Origin: Candidatus Vallotiella sp. (ex Adelges kitamiensis)
GTDB lineage: Bacteria > Pseudomonadota > Gammaproteobacteria > Burkholderiales > Burkholderiaceae
Reading direction: 5' to 3'
Assembly: GCF_020342435.1 (NCBI RefSeq)
Contig: NZ_CP080504.1
Coordinates: 211,698-275,697, forward strand
Length of the DNA: 64,000 nt
Shown: positions 41,013-52,093 of the stretch, piece after piece
How positions within the stretch are numbered: position 1 is the first letter of the stretch
Layout of the letters: every line of letters starts with the position of its first letter
Notes under the pieces: generated by a model
The model's input: the letters and a program-made list of their open reading frames with translations, nothing else
Told to the model about the DNA's origin: nothing
The model's database searches: none
Translations under genes and position numbers: made by a program

Positions 41013-41980
41013 TCTTTAGGGAGGGTCTTACGGGAAAGTATATTTAATGTACAGAAAAATAAGTAGTCTATGTTTAACGTTAGTTACTAGTATTAATCTA
41101 GATATATTAGCTATTGTAATGATTTTCCGCCTTAATCTCTAGGGCTGAGTTGGAGCTTTCTCATGGAAGACTTAGATGGAATCTCTAGTCAGATTCTTTC
41201 TACGTACTTAAGTCACGTAACTTTCGCATAGGCGAGTTTTTAAAGTTATCTGAACGTCTATCTATACTTTCTGGAGTGCATAGTCGGCGCGTTTATTCAG
41301 AAAACTGGTCGGGATAATAGCATCTAAGCTTTTCTTCTTATAAGAAGACATAATATACGCGACATCTTCTTTGGATTTAAAATTTTCCTCTGCACTTGGT
41401 TATAAAAGACTGGATGATTGGATGGTAGCAAAACTAGCGTGCACTTAAATGCGCATGTGCCCTAATGCCCAATAAAGTCAGTGGCTCTATAGTGATACAC
41501 GAAGATGCCGTTTATTGTTTTAGCATACATAAAGTTTTACAAATAAACTTAGCCATTTTATTATAGAGCAAGCTTAATAAAGGAATATTGTTACAGGCTA
41601 ATACCCTTATATTTATAAGGGTAATACACTATGTATAGTGTATTAACTTAATTAACATACCTCCTGTCTATGTATGCGTTTGATGAGAAAATAGCATTGA
41701 AACTTTAGATAAAAGTTAGAATCAACGCAACAATAATCTGGGCCAGAAACGATTAAGATCGTGGTGTTTTTAAAAAGTTCTTTTAAAGCCGTACATTATT
41801 ACGCATTATACTGCGCACCTTGTGGGTGCATAGAAACTCTTCATAACAATATAGAGCTAGGAGTATGATAAACAGGGTGCTTTATTTTACTAAAAAATTT
41901 TAGAGAACCAGATAAGAAAGCAAAAAGAATATGTAAGCTGTATGCTTTTTAAGCCGTAGGTTGCACGATATGATACACAT
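41013..41980. other. gene desert lgt/zapA
   Basis: 968 bp of AT-rich DNA between convergent genes. Contains two back-to-back 10-bp hairpins (41602-41644). The 6S RNA gene often follows zapA in betaproteobacteria; I looked at 41700-41980 on the minus strand and could not recognise it. Confidence 0.5.
41602..41644. repeat. two adjacent 10-bp hairpins
   Basis: TACCCTTATA/TATAAGGGTA (41602-41623, loop TT) is followed without gap by AATACACTAT/ATAGTGTATT (41623-41644, loop GT). Both are perfect. Located about 590 nt downstream of lgt and 340 nt downstream of zapA. Confidence 0.75.
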
Positions 41981-42313
41981 CTATGCCTTCGAAAGCGGTG
42001 CTACGAGATTATTCTGACGAATCACTATTGCGAGTCGATTGTTTATTTTAGCTATTGTACGCTGGATTTCCTCTGTAGGACACGCTTCACTGTGTCGCAT
42101 GCTTTTATGCAACTGCAGCAGTTCGGAAGCAATCGACAGCGCGGCCATTACAGCGATTCTCTCATGACCACGCACACTGCTTGTAGCTCGGACCTTATTC
42201 ATTTCCCGGTCCACTCGCTCAGCCGCTTCACGTAACGCAGGCTCGTTTTCAGGCGAGGTAACCAGTCGATACGATTGGCCGAGTATTGACACTTCGATTT
42301 GTTTCGTCGTCAT
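41981..42313 (-). CDS. zapA: cell division protein ZapA
   Basis: FtsZ-ring stabiliser of 110 residues: MTTKQIEVSILGQSYRLVTS at the N-terminal beta part, then the conserved helix AAERVDREMNKVR and MAALSIASELL. Family length is about 109. Lies 24 nt after the small coiled-coil gene, on the same strand, as in Burkholderia. Confidence 0.93.
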   Translation of the reverse strand: MTTKQIEVSILGQSYRLVTSPENEPALREAAERVDREMNKVRATSSVRGHERIAVMAALSIASELLQLHKSMRHSEACPTEEIQRTIAKINNRLAIVIRQNNLVAPLSKA

Positions 42314-42337
42314 GCCTTTTCTCCTGGGGTGTCTGTT

Positions 42338-42637
42338 CTAGATATGAGACAGTATGTTATGACCTTGTGATCGTTCTACGTCAGGCGGCGTTTCTGAAAG
42401 TCCTGTATGTAATAGTTTCTCCAGGATCGCATTCAGGCGGACCTGAGCATTGATGATCTTTGCGGATAACGCATCACGCTCGCGTTGCACCTGTTCGAGG
42501 TGCGCCCGAAGCGCGTCGCGTTGTATGCATATATCTTCGAGTTGCTCTTCTACGGCTAAGTGTGATTGACGATTCCGATTGCTGATCTCAATAAGTAGAT
42601 CTATGTTCTGGGATAACTTGTGAAGTTCGGTAAGCAT
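42338..42637 (-). CDS. small coiled-coil division protein (TIGR02449/ZapB-like)
   Basis: 99-residue protein, almost wholly a predicted coiled coil (about 5-70, rich in Leu, Glu, Gln and Arg: EEQLEDICIQRDALRAHLEQ). Position directly upstream of zapA matches the conserved betaproteobacterial pair, so it probably works with ZapA at the division ring. Assignment is by position and composition; true ZapB orthology is inference. Confidence 0.75.
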   Translation of the reverse strand: MLTELHKLSQNIDLLIEISNRNRQSHLAVEEQLEDICIQRDALRAHLEQVQRERDALSAKIINAQVRLNAILEKLLHTGLSETPPDVERSQGHNILSHI

Positions 42638-44564
42638 TATAGCGTTCTCTTCAGAAGAGGCATTTTAGAGCGCCTCTATCGGCAATCGACACCCTAACCC
42701 GTGTTTAATACAACAGTGTGTGTTACTAGTCATTAGCTTCCCACATAGTAATATCTCCATTTATGACACTTGTGGTGCGCATGCAATAGTTTTTCGAGGT
42801 ATCAACGGTAATATATTAATGTTATACGTAGCCTACGCTGGTTAGCAACTGCGCCCAGTTATTTACGCATGATAGCGGTAATCGCACAATACACTTTAAG
42901 CTAGATAGCGAAATTTAAACTATTAGTCCGGCCCAGAAATGTAGGCTTAAAAGAAAACATTAGACTTGGAGAAGGCACTAACCTTCGGTATTAATACATC
43001 AGACATGAAACGATAATTTCTCATCGATTGATACACATAAGCTTCGAGTGAAGCATCCGAATGTAAACAATTGGCTTAACGAGACTACATAAGTGCGCTA
43101 TTAAAGCGTGGCTTTATTCTGCACTAGGGGGGCCCTAATGCCTGCTATTTGTAATAATTTTGAGATCTATCAATAGAACCTAAGTAACCATGTAAAATAC
43201 GCTCCTGATCATATACAGAATGCTAACTACCCGCTCATTAATCTTTACGAGTAGGCTCGGATTATAGTATGTGTACTTTTTCTGATTTGCATGCTTATAA
43301 AGCATACACATAGTGTATTACCTTTACTAAAAGGTAGTATTTCTTAGTGTTTCTGTGCAATCCGCTTTCAGATTATTATGCTTAGCGCACTAAGAGTGCG
43401 CGCCAGTATGATAAGTAGATACGATATTCCGAGATGACTGTACCGAGGCACAGGGGTACTACGTTTACTAGCTGAAAATAGTAGTGACAATATTATGTTC
43501 AGATTTTCGAGCCGCGGTACAGTGCATGTAGATTTTTTTAAAATCAGTAGCTTCGAAAATTTTATTTATTACTAGACAGTTCAATAAATAACCTACGTCA
43601 TAATAACATGCTACATCTTAGATTTAAGCATCATACACATATTAGCTCCCGTGCCTCGCTATCCGTCCTCCCTTGAATACACCTCACCTTGCGCTATGCG
43701 TGATAGACGGGGCGAAGTATAAAATCGGGGGGGAACTAATAGATTGCTATGGACGATTAAATTTCTATGTTATCAATAAGCCGAGCTGCTCTAAGATGTG
43801 ATGCAATAAGCCCAATAAGGGGGGTTTGTTACTCTTTATAAGCTGTAGCCGGCACAGATTGACGCGTTTAGAATAGCAATATAGGCAGGTTACCAGCCAC
43901 TCTTGATCAAAGTCTTAAATGCTGTAAGCTCGAGCTTAGAAAAATCTCCGTGACCCGTAAGAACATTATCGCGCATGTGTTGTAGTATGAGATTCAGGTT
44001 TGGCGCTTCAGAACGCTCTAATGATATTAGATACACATCACATTATGCGACGATAGAACAAGCCCTTTTGTGTTGCGCACAGTTTCAGCAGAAAATACTA
44101 TGACACGCAGCCGAACGCATGATATTAGTTTTATTACAATTGAAGAGAAGCTGCAGAAGAATCCTAGCCGAAACTTACCATCGAGGGTATGGCATAGATC
44201 ATGTAGTGGGTGTATTTGATATACTAGGGGACAGGGGTACATATCCTACTCAGTCAGTAAAAAAAGTAAAAAATATTTTCTCGCCGTAACTTTCGATAAG
44301 AGATAAGAATATAAGAGATCAACTTTTTGAAATGTGATTCAATTATAAATTGAGACTGACGTGTAAGTAATCGAAGCTGTGGGGTTGCGTAATATGATGT
44401 GAGTACGCAGTATAAACAACCATAGAAAATATCATAGTTGCTTAGAACCATGATATCTGTATAAAGCACGCAATTCATCGAATGGGATAAAGTCTAGATT
44501 GCATGAGATGTAGCCGGCTCTAACGGGCTATTGGGCTATTTTAAACAGTATGTATCTATAATTC
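42638..44564. other. 1.9-kb gene desert
   Basis: No gene recognised on either strand; frames at 44027-44242 and 44254-44478 look random. Contains two perfect 7-bp hairpins: TACCTTT/AAAGGTA (43319-43336) and GCGCACT/AGTGCGC (43385-43401). Confidence 0.5.
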
Positions 44565-44815
44565 ACCTGCCCGCTGACGCGATTAATCGCGTACTTTTAA
44601 ACATGCCAAACCTTATTTCTTATGGCGCCAGGTTCTTAACTATTATGATTAGCTTCTCGATTAATTCTTTTAAGTGTATGTTACTTTGTATTCTTAAGAA
44701 TATTTGTGCGGTTCACCACGCCCACGTCTAGCATCAGTTGTATTAGATTCTTCTATAGCTTTACAGTAAACGATGCGCGCATTGCGCAGTTGATCCTTGT
44801 AAAATTATTAATCGC
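44565..44815 (-). pseudogene. decayed C-terminal tRNA-binding domain of MetRS
   Basis: On the minus strand just downstream of metG, fragments of an EMAPII/Trbp111-like domain can be read: LRNARIVYCKAIEE, then GEPH, then EKLIIIVKNLAP-stop-EIRFGM and RLIASAG. These align in order with the normal MetRS C-terminus (DLRxARIV, GKLTVMVANLAPRKMKFG, MVLAASA). Stops and a frame shift interrupt it, and it is separated from metG by an in-frame stop. Confidence 0.8.
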
Positions 44816-44901
44816 GATAAAAGTCGCATTACTTTCTACTATGTGGATATAGCAAATAACTTGCTTGTTCTCGTTACGATGGTAACTGTAGTCTTGTTTG
44901 C

Positions 44902-46590
44902 CTATGTTGACTGTTGATTAATAGAAAGAAGCGTATCAATTTGCCCCTGGTTCACACGCTGCATTAGATTCTGGTATGGCCGAATCGGCTTCATTGATGA
45001 CAAAGACACAGTGATGTCAGACCATTTGAGCGGTTCAATAGAGAGAAATGTCTCAACCGATTCAGCAAGTTTTGGTAACACAGGTTTGAGTGCTAGCGTG
45101 AGTAACCGGAATCCCTCAAGACTAATGCTACACGTCTTATGTAACGCTGCTGAATTATTAGGATCTTTAGCTTGTATCCAAGGTTTAGCCTCATCTATGT
45201 ATACGTTAATAGCATCCGCTAACACCATTACCTGACGAAGTGCGTGGCTATATTCTCGACTTTCGTAATGCGCTGCAATCGTTGGGAGCGCAACGCGTAA
45301 CTGAACTAAAAGTTGATGGTTCATTGCACTATCTAGCACGCATGCATTAAACCTCTTAACCAAGAAAGAGGCGGTACGGCTCGCAATATTTACGTATTTG
45401 CCAAGCAAGTCACTATTAACGCGCGCTTGGAAGTCATCGAAGTTCAGATCGATGTCCTCCATCGTGCTGTTGAGCTTCGTAGCGAAGTAGTATCGCAGCC
45501 ATTGCGGGTCTAACCCGGTTGTGATATAGCTGTTCGTATTGATGAAAGTGCCACGTGACTTAGACATTTTCTTACCGTCTACAGTCAAGAAGCCATGCGC
45601 AAAGATATTCGTCGGTGTGCGGTAGCCTGAAAATTTCAGCATAGCAAGCCAGAATAGCGTATGAAAATATAGAATATCCTTACCGATGAAGTGATATTGC
45701 TCAGTGGTCGATCCAGGGCGAACCCATTCATCAAAATCTAGGCCGCGTTGATCACATAGATTTTTAAAACTTGCATAGTAGCCGACCGGCGCGTCAAGCC
45801 ATACGTAGAAGTACTTACCAGCCGCACCTGGTATTTCGAAGCCAAAGTATGGTGCATCACGCGAGATATCCCAGTCTGAAAGCTTTGTATTATCATCCTC
45901 GCCTAGCCACTCACGCATCTTATTAGTGGCCTCCCGTTGTGCCAGCCGTCTAACCCAGCCGCGTAGAAAAGTTTCGCAGCGTGGGTCAGACAGCTTAAAA
46001 AAATAGTGTGTCGATGCTTTTTTAACTGGTGTGACACCTGATAATACTGAATACGGTTTAACTAGTTCAGTTGTCTGATATGTTGATCCACATACCTCGC
46101 AATTGTCGCCATACTGGTCTTTCGCATTGCATCTCGGGCAATTTCCCTTGATAAAGCGGTCCGGTAGAAACATTTTCTTAGTTGGATCATACGCTTGCTC
46201 AATATCACGCACCGCGATCAATCCGCAAGAATGGAGTGAGTTGAAGATACTCTCGGACAACACTCGGTTTTCATCCGAGTCCGTCGAATAGTAGTTGTCG
46301 AATGAGATACCAAAATAATCAAAATCGCGCTTATGTTCATGCCAGACACGCTGGATTAATTGACGTGGATTAATCCCCTCAAGCTGAGCGCGTAGCATAA
46401 TTGGTGTGCCGTGTGTATCGTCCGCACAGACATAGTACACTTCATGACCATGCATTCGCATTGTGCGTACCCAGATATCTGTCTGGATATATTCAACAAG
46501 ATGGCCAATATGAATCGGGCCGTTTGCGTACGGTAGTGCGGATGTAACAAGCATACGACGCGGCATTCTAGCTAGGACAGAAGATGACAT
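44902..46590 (-). CDS. metG: methionyl-tRNA synthetase, C-terminally truncated
   Basis: Charges initiator and elongator tRNA-Met. 562 residues: HIGH at 27-30 ([12 protein letters not shown]), zinc knuckle with CPRC and CEVC, KMSKS near 339-343 ([10 protein letters not shown]) and a complete anticodon-binding helical domain ending at [13 protein letters not shown]. Burkholderia MetRS has about 720 residues with an extra C-terminal dimerising tRNA-binding domain; here the protein stops in the linker and that domain survives only as a remnant downstream. Some bacteria have MetRS lacking this domain, so the enzyme is probably active, perhaps as a monomer with weaker tRNA affinity. Confidence 0.95.
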   Translation of the reverse strand: MSSSVLARMPRRMLVTSALPYANGPIHIGHLVEYIQTDIWVRTMRMHGHEVYYVCADDTHGTPIMLRAQLEGINPRQLIQRVWHEHKRDFDYFGISFDNYYSTDSDENRVLSESIFNSLHSCGLIAVRDIEQAYDPTKKMFLPDRFIKGNCPRCNAKDQYGDNCEVCGSTYQTTELVKPYSVLSGVTPVKKASTHYFFKLSDPRCETFLRGWVRRLAQREATNKMREWLGEDDNTKLSDWDISRDAPYFGFEIPGAAGKYFYVWLDAPVGYYASFKNLCDQRGLDFDEWVRPGSTTEQYHFIGKDILYFHTLFWLAMLKFSGYRTPTNIFAHGFLTVDGKKMSKSRGTFINTNSYITTGLDPQWLRYYFATKLNSTMEDIDLNFDDFQARVNSDLLGKYVNIASRTASFLVKRFNACVLDSAMNHQLLVQLRVALPTIAAHYESREYSHALRQVMVLADAINVYIDEAKPWIQAKDPNNSAALHKTCSISLEGFRLLTLALKPVLPKLAESVETFLSIEPLKWSDITVSLSSMKPIRPYQNLMQRVNQGQIDTLLSINQQST

Positions 46591-47283
46591 AATTTGACAA
46601 AAACGGGGTGGAGTACCGATTTTAGTGGGTATGATTCTGATAACAGACTTGCGCTAGCGGATGGGCAAAGTGCGTCCGTTATTATGTAAGGATTAAATCT
46701 TAAATTTAAACCTAAGATCAACCCTTTTTAAGGAAAGCATCGCAATAGTTTCTAATTGCCTATAGACGAAAATTTAATTAATAGCAGTTAGATTGGCTCT
46801 AAATATCGTTCTGGACGACAAATTGGTAAGCTGCAATTATCGTTATACATGATGAAGCTGTTAGGATACCCGGCACTGTAGTAGTCCTAAAAGTTTATTT
46901 GAATCGCCGCTAGTAATACCTACTTACTAACGTCTAAACAGCACCCGATTTTACTAGGGCTAAAACAGACCATTGCAATAGAGGGGAAAAGGGGAAATTA
47001 AGTGACGCGTACAGCTACTAACTAGAGCATTGTTTACAGGTTACATCGAAGAATCGAAGTATTGTTTTCTAACAAATACACCTATAGCGCGACAGTAACA
47101 TACCCCTACAATACTAGTATTGTAGCTAGATGATAACTATAGCGCGTAGCACGAAAATCTGGATAGCGATACTACATAATAATTTGAAATACTCACTTTG
47201 GTCGGCCCGAACACAGCTCTGTGCTCAAGGCCTAAAGAAGATGTTTAGTGTTCGTTAATATACCTATAAATAATGAGGAAACG
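46591..47283. other. divergent spacer metG/apbC
   Basis: 693 bp with no gene recognised. Contains a 20-nt perfect palindrome (47106-47125) flanked by two copies of CTATAGCGCG (about 47082 and 47142). Confidence 0.5.
47106..47125. repeat. 20-nt perfect palindrome
   Basis: Arms CTACAATACT and AGTATTGTAG meet without a spacer, 160 nt upstream of apbC. Confidence 0.8.
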
Positions 47284-48372
47284 ATGATAATCGATAGGGC
47301 TCAGGTTGATGCTGTTCTGAGCAGCGTTATCGACCCGAACACAGGAAAGCCGGTAACAGTGGGTAAAGGGGTGTGCAATGTTGAGATTGACGGAGATACC
47401 ATATCAATCAAGATTGTGTTGGGCTATCCAGCCCAAAGCCAGTACTCTTCAATTATAGCACATGTCGAACAAGCTCTGCGTGCTGTACAGGGAGTGGCAC
47501 ACCTACGTGTAGAGGTATCCCATCAAATTAGAGCGCATGTAGTACAAAGTGGCCTACATTTGCTACCAAATGTGCGTAATATTATCGCAGTCGCCTCAGG
47601 AAAAGGCGGGGTCGGCAAGAGCACAACGGCCGCAAACCTCGCGCTTGCGCTAACCGATGAAGGTGCGTCTGTTGGAATACTAGATGCAGATATCTATGGT
47701 CCGTCTCAGCCAGCAATACTCGGTATTGTCGGTCGTCCAGTATCCGAGGATGGAAAGACAATGATTCCACTCGAAGGCCATGGTGTACAGACTAATTCAA
47801 TTGGATTCCTAGTTGAACAGGATCAACCGATAATGTGGCGCGGCCCTATGGCTACGTCTGCCCTAGAACAGTTGCTACGGCAGACAAATTGGCGCGACCT
47901 AGACTATTTAATTATTGATATGCCACCTGGTACCGGTGATATCCAGATCACGCTATCGAAACGGATTCCGCTAACCGGTGCGGTGATCGTTACAACACCG
48001 CAGGACATTGCTTTAATAGATGCACGAAGAAGCCTAAAAATGTTTACAAATATTGGCGTGCCTGTCTTAGGTATTATTGAAAATATGAGTGCCTATATCT
48101 GCTCACAGTGCGGTTATGCCGAATCAATATTCGGTGACGGCGGGGGGAAGCGTCTCTGTGAGCAGTATAGTGTTCCGTTTCTAGGCAGCCTTCCGCTAGA
48201 TCTTAATATCCGAGAGCATGCCGACGCAGGGTATCCTACCGTAGTCTCTGATCCGCATGGCCGTATTTCTAATCTATATCGCGATATTGCTCGACAGATT
48301 GCAATACGGATTGAGGCGCTATCGCGTGATATGAGTTCTAAATTCCCGGCCATTATAGTTCAGAACACTTGA
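47284..48372 (+). CDS. apbC: Mrp/ApbC iron-sulfur cluster carrier ATPase
   Basis: P-loop NTPase that carries [4Fe-4S] clusters to apo-proteins. 362 residues from ATG 47284 with GAGGAAACG directly before it; an in-frame ATG at 47248 lacks this. N-terminal MIP18/DUF59-like domain (about 1-80), deviant Walker A GKGGVGKST (106-114), and the cluster-binding CxxC (YICSQC, about 272-275). Adjacent to metG (divergent) and dcd, the usual order. Clients here may include IlvD and IspH. Confidence 0.94.
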   Translation: MIIDRAQVDAVLSSVIDPNTGKPVTVGKGVCNVEIDGDTISIKIVLGYPAQSQYSSIIAHVEQALRAVQGVAHLRVEVSHQIRAHVVQSGLHLLPNVRNIIAVASGKGGVGKSTTAANLALALTDEGASVGILDADIYGPSQPAILGIVGRPVSEDGKTMIPLEGHGVQTNSIGFLVEQDQPIMWRGPMATSALEQLLRQTNWRDLDYLIIDMPPGTGDIQITLSKRIPLTGAVIVTTPQDIALIDARRSLKMFTNIGVPVLGIIENMSAYICSQCGYAESIFGDGGGKRLCEQYSVPFLGSLPLDLNIREHADAGYPTVVSDPHGRISNLYRDIARQIAIRIEALSRDMSSKFPAIIVQNT

Positions 48373-48982
48373 TGTGCTTTTATCGCATGCTTATCCCATT
48401 AAGGAGCATCCTTAATAAATGTGTTATATGCAATATTATTGCCGTTTGTTTGTATCCTAAAATTTAATAGAACTGCGACGGAGATAAAATTTTTTGAACA
48501 CTGCAATCGTCGTTTATAACTAGAGATATTCTAGTTAGTTGTTTATGTATCAATTTTCAAAAATTACTAAAACGCGTCAATATCTAGATCGCATATTTTG
48601 CTTACTATACAGTATGCTCACATTGAGTGATCATACTAAGAAAATTCGAATAAGCTATAGCCCAAATGCTACTGGATGGCGATCATGTTCTCTAGATCTA
48701 TAAACGCTGAAGTTATAATGTCATCTTCCATAGGAAGAGAGTTAGCTCTAAGGGGGCATCTTATAAGTTATGGAGGTATCATCTCGAGGTCGATCTGGAG
48801 ACCTGCATATAGAAAAGAATAGCATTGCATCCGAATTCATAGGTATGTTTCTGCGACGTAATGTAGGCCTATATTTAGGCTGCAGCATTATTGAAAATAA
48901 TGTTCAAGGAAGAGAAAGCAATGCAGCTCTAAACTCTATCCAATCTTTTAACCCGCGGCCTTGCCGCCTTTCAATTGTATAT
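48373..48982. other. spacer apbC/dcd
   Basis: 610 bp. Besides the apbC hairpin it has a 7-bp inverted repeat AACTAGA/TCTAGTT near 48518-48536. The dcd frame stays open back to 48770 but that part shows no family resemblance and has no clear ribosome binding site. Confidence 0.5.
48398..48416 (+). terminator. apbC terminator-like hairpin
   Basis: ATTAAGGA-GCA-TCCTTAAT, a perfect 8-bp stem 26 nt after the apbC stop, with no T tract. Confidence 0.45.
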
Positions 48983-49552
48983 ATGACGATTAAATCGGAC
49001 AGATGGATCCGGCGCAGGGTTGAGCAATACAGCATGATCGAGCCATTCGTGCCAAATCAGGTATGCATTGCCTTAGATGGTCATAAGATCGTCAGTTACG
49101 GCACGTCGAGCTATGGCTACGACGTCCGATGTGCAAATGAATTCAAAATATTTACTAATATCAATTCAACTATCGTTGATCCGAAAAACTTCGACGAGAA
49201 ATCTTTTATTGATTTTAATGGAGACGTGTGCATTATCCCACCAAACTCATTTGCCCTGGCACGCACTGTCGAATACTTCCGCATCCCACGCAACGTGCTG
49301 ACTGTATGCCTTGGAAAATCTACATATGCCCGCTGCGGGATTATTGTTAACGTTACACCTTTCGAGCCAGAATGGGAGGGGCACGTAACACTTGAGTTCT
49401 CAAATACGACGCCACTACCAGCGAAGATCTATGCTAACGAAGGTGTCGCGCAAGTTCTATTTTTTGAGAGTGATGAGGTTTGTGAGATTTCCTATGCGGA
49501 CCGTGGCGGAAAATATCAGGGCCAATATAGCGTTACACCACCCAAAATTTAA
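48983..49552 (+). CDS. dcd: dCTP deaminase
   Basis: Converts dCTP to dUTP, feeding dTMP synthesis. 189 residues from ATG 48983 ([16 protein letters not shown]), exactly the family length. Signature [28 protein letters not shown] with the catalytic Glu, and [11 protein letters not shown] at the C-terminus. Since dut is not seen near coaBC, dUTP hydrolysis would depend on a gene outside the window. Between apbC and the decarboxylase, as in Burkholderia. Confidence 0.96.
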   Translation: MTIKSDRWIRRRVEQYSMIEPFVPNQVCIALDGHKIVSYGTSSYGYDVRCANEFKIFTNINSTIVDPKNFDEKSFIDFNGDVCIIPPNSFALARTVEYFRIPRNVLTVCLGKSTYARCGIIVNVTPFEPEWEGHVTLEFSNTTPLPAKIYANEGVAQVLFFESDEVCEISYADRGGKYQGQYSVTPPKI

Positions 49553-49667
49553 ATTTTCCTGCAGCGTTATACTACACATGCGAAGCATATTCTGCCGATA
49601 TATTACTTACTTTCGCTGTATTTTTGAATAAAAGAGTGCTGTAGCTTGTTTTTGGAAAATTACGTCA

Positions 49668-51953
49668 ATGAAGTTTCGCTATCCTGTCGTTATTATCGAT
49701 GAGGATTTTCGATCGGAAAATATCTCTGGTTCAGGTATTCGCGCACTGGCCGAGGCGATAGAGCGCGAAGGGGTCGAGGTTCTTGGCTTAACGAGCTACG
49801 GTGATCTAACCTCATTTGCGCAGCAATCCAGTCGTGCATCTTGCTTTATATTATCAATCGATGATGATGAGATAGCACTAGTTGATGAAGTCGCCGTGAT
49901 GCACGACCAGGTGCACGATCTTGCCCATGCGATCTTGGCATTGCGCGCGTTTGTTTCGGAGGTGCGGCGTCGCAATGCTGATATTCCGATTTTTTTGTAC
50001 GGCGAAACGCGCACTTCGCGTCACATCCCAAACGGTATACTGCGAGAATTACACGGTTTTATTCATATGTTTGAGGATACGCCTGAGTTTGTTGCTCGGC
50101 ATATCATTCGAGAGGCAAGGGTATACTTAGATTCGTTAGCACCTCCCTTCTTCAAGGAGTTAGTCAAGTATGCTGACGAAGGCTCTTATTCATGGCACTG
50201 CCCGGGCCATTCCGGGGGTGTAGCATTTTTAAAGAGTCCGCTAGGACAGATGTTTCATCAGTTTTTTGGCGAAAATATGCTGCGTGCAGACGTATGCAAT
50301 GCTGTAGACGAGCTCGGTCAACTGTTAGACCATACTGGTCCGGTAGCTGCATCCGAGCGCAACGCAGCGCGTATCTTTAGCGCAGATCACCTATTCTTCG
50401 TAACTAACGGCACATCTACGTCTAATAAGATTGTCTGGCATGCTACTGTCGCGCCTGGTGATATCGTAGTGGTAGATCGTAACTGCCATAAGTCGATCTT
50501 GCATGCGATCACGATGACTGGTTCGATCCCGGTTTTCCTGATGCCTACTCGTAACCATTACGGTATTATCGGTCCGATCCCGCGCGATGAGTTCCGACCA
50601 GAGAATATCCGTCGTAAAATCGATTCGAATCCGTTCGCGCGTGAGGCAATCAAGAACAATCCAAAACTAAAACCACGAATTCTGACGATCACGCAAAGCA
50701 CCTACGATGGTGTAGTTTACAACGTCGAAATGATCAAAGCTTTGCTTGGCGATACGATTGATACGCTACATTTTGATGAGGCTTGGCTGCCGCACGCTGA
50801 GTTCCACTCGTTTTATCAGGATATGCATGCGATTGGACAGAACGCTCGCTGGACCGACGCACTAGTATTCGCAACTCATTCGACGCATAAGTTATTAGCT
50901 GGTATCTCGCAGGCATCTCAGATTTTAGTACAAGATTCACGGCTACCGCGCTTTGACCGGCATCATTTTAATGAAGCGTACCTGATGCATACATCGACTA
51001 GCCCACAGTACGCAATTATTGCGTCATGCGATGTAGCTGCGGCGATGATGGAGCCGCCTGGCGGCACCGCGCTTGTCGAGGAGTCAATTGCTGAAGCACT
51101 TGATTTCCGTCGTGCAATGCGTAAGGTTGATGCCGAATATGGAGACGATTGGTTCTTCAAGGTATGGGGGCCAGACCGTCTTGTGACAGAAGGCATTGGT
51201 TCTCGCGAAGAATGGATGTTGCCGCCAAACGACCGTTGGCATGGTTTTGGTAATCTAGCTGAAGGTTTCAACATGCTAGATCCAATCAAGGCAACAATCA
51301 TAACCCCTGGGTTAGATGTGGAGGGCGCGTTTGGTGAGGTAGGCATTCCAGCTGCAATCGTTACCCGCTATCTCGCAGAACACGGCATCATTGTTGAAAA
51401 GACCGGACTATACTCGTTCTTCATTATGTTCACGATTGGTATTACGAAGGGCCGATGGAACTCGATGGTTACTGAATGTCAGCAGTTCAAAGACGACTAT
51501 GATCGAAATCATCCGCTATGGCGTGTGCTTCCAGAATTCGTAGTGCAGCATCCGATGTACGAGCGCGTAGGACTACGTGATTTGTGTCAGAGAATTCATA
51601 GCGTGTACCGCGAAAATGATATTGCGCGACTGACTACCGAAATGTACTTATCTAATATGGAACCAGCGATGCGTCCGACTGACGCGTTCTCAAAGATTGC
51701 ACATCGAGAAATTGATCGTGTTCCAATCAACAGCCTAGAGGGACGAGTCACTAGCATCCTGCTAACACCCTATCCTCCCGGCATTCCGTTACTAATTCCT
51801 GGCGAGCGATTTAATAAAACCATCGTACGCTACCTAATCTTTGCACGTGAATTCAATATGCAGTTTCCTGGTTTTTATACTGATATCCATGGATTAGTTA
51901 CCGAAGTAGTTGATGGTAAGGTTGAATACTTCGTAGATTGCGTTCGACTCTGA
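49668..51953 (+). CDS. arginine/lysine/ornithine decarboxylase (fold type I PLP)
   Basis: 761-residue basic amino acid decarboxylase: N-terminal response-regulator-like wing domain (about 1-130), PLP domain with the cofactor lysine K408 in THSTHKLLAG and HFDEAWLPHAEFH, and C-terminal domain with PGIPLLIPGERF. Length and domain order match E. coli AdiA/LdcC/SpeC. Substrate (arginine, lysine or ornithine) cannot be decided from sequence by eye. Probably makes a polyamine precursor; it may be the cell's route to agmatine, cadaverine or putrescine. Codons are cleaner and more GC-rich than neighbours, which suggests high expression. Confidence 0.9.
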   Translation: MKFRYPVVIIDEDFRSENISGSGIRALAEAIEREGVEVLGLTSYGDLTSFAQQSSRASCFILSIDDDEIALVDEVAVMHDQVHDLAHAILALRAFVSEVRRRNADIPIFLYGETRTSRHIPNGILRELHGFIHMFEDTPEFVARHIIREARVYLDSLAPPFFKELVKYADEGSYSWHCPGHSGGVAFLKSPLGQMFHQFFGENMLRADVCNAVDELGQLLDHTGPVAASERNAARIFSADHLFFVTNGTSTSNKIVWHATVAPGDIVVVDRNCHKSILHAITMTGSIPVFLMPTRNHYGIIGPIPRDEFRPENIRRKIDSNPFAREAIKNNPKLKPRILTITQSTYDGVVYNVEMIKALLGDTIDTLHFDEAWLPHAEFHSFYQDMHAIGQNARWTDALVFATHSTHKLLAGISQASQILVQDSRLPRFDRHHFNEAYLMHTSTSPQYAIIASCDVAAAMMEPPGGTALVEESIAEALDFRRAMRKVDAEYGDDWFFKVWGPDRLVTEGIGSREEWMLPPNDRWHGFGNLAEGFNMLDPIKATIITPGLDVEGAFGEVGIPAAIVTRYLAEHGIIVEKTGLYSFFIMFTIGITKGRWNSMVTECQQFKDDYDRNHPLWRVLPEFVVQHPMYERVGLRDLCQRIHSVYRENDIARLTTEMYLSNMEPAMRPTDAFSKIAHREIDRVPINSLEGRVTSILLTPYPPGIPLLIPGERFNKTIVRYLIFAREFNMQFPGFYTDIHGLVTEVVDGKVEYFVDCVRL

Positions 51954-52093
51954 CCTAGTACGTTATCTATTACAGTAGCTGAGTGATTAATTAACACACA
52001 ATAACTATAGAATTTTTGTGCTCTAAAAAGAGGGGCAATAGCTTAATGAGTGAGTAGGTAGTCTTATTGCTATAATTTGATAGTCAGTTAATA

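Noticed and set aside
41700-41980. 6S RNA (ssrS) downstream of zapA
   Set aside because: Expected by position in betaproteobacteria, but the closing stem and central bubble could not be found; not supported.
48770-48982. In-frame 71-codon N-terminal extension of dcd
   Set aside because: The family start is at 48983 and the extension has no family resemblance or clear ribosome binding site; a chance open frame.
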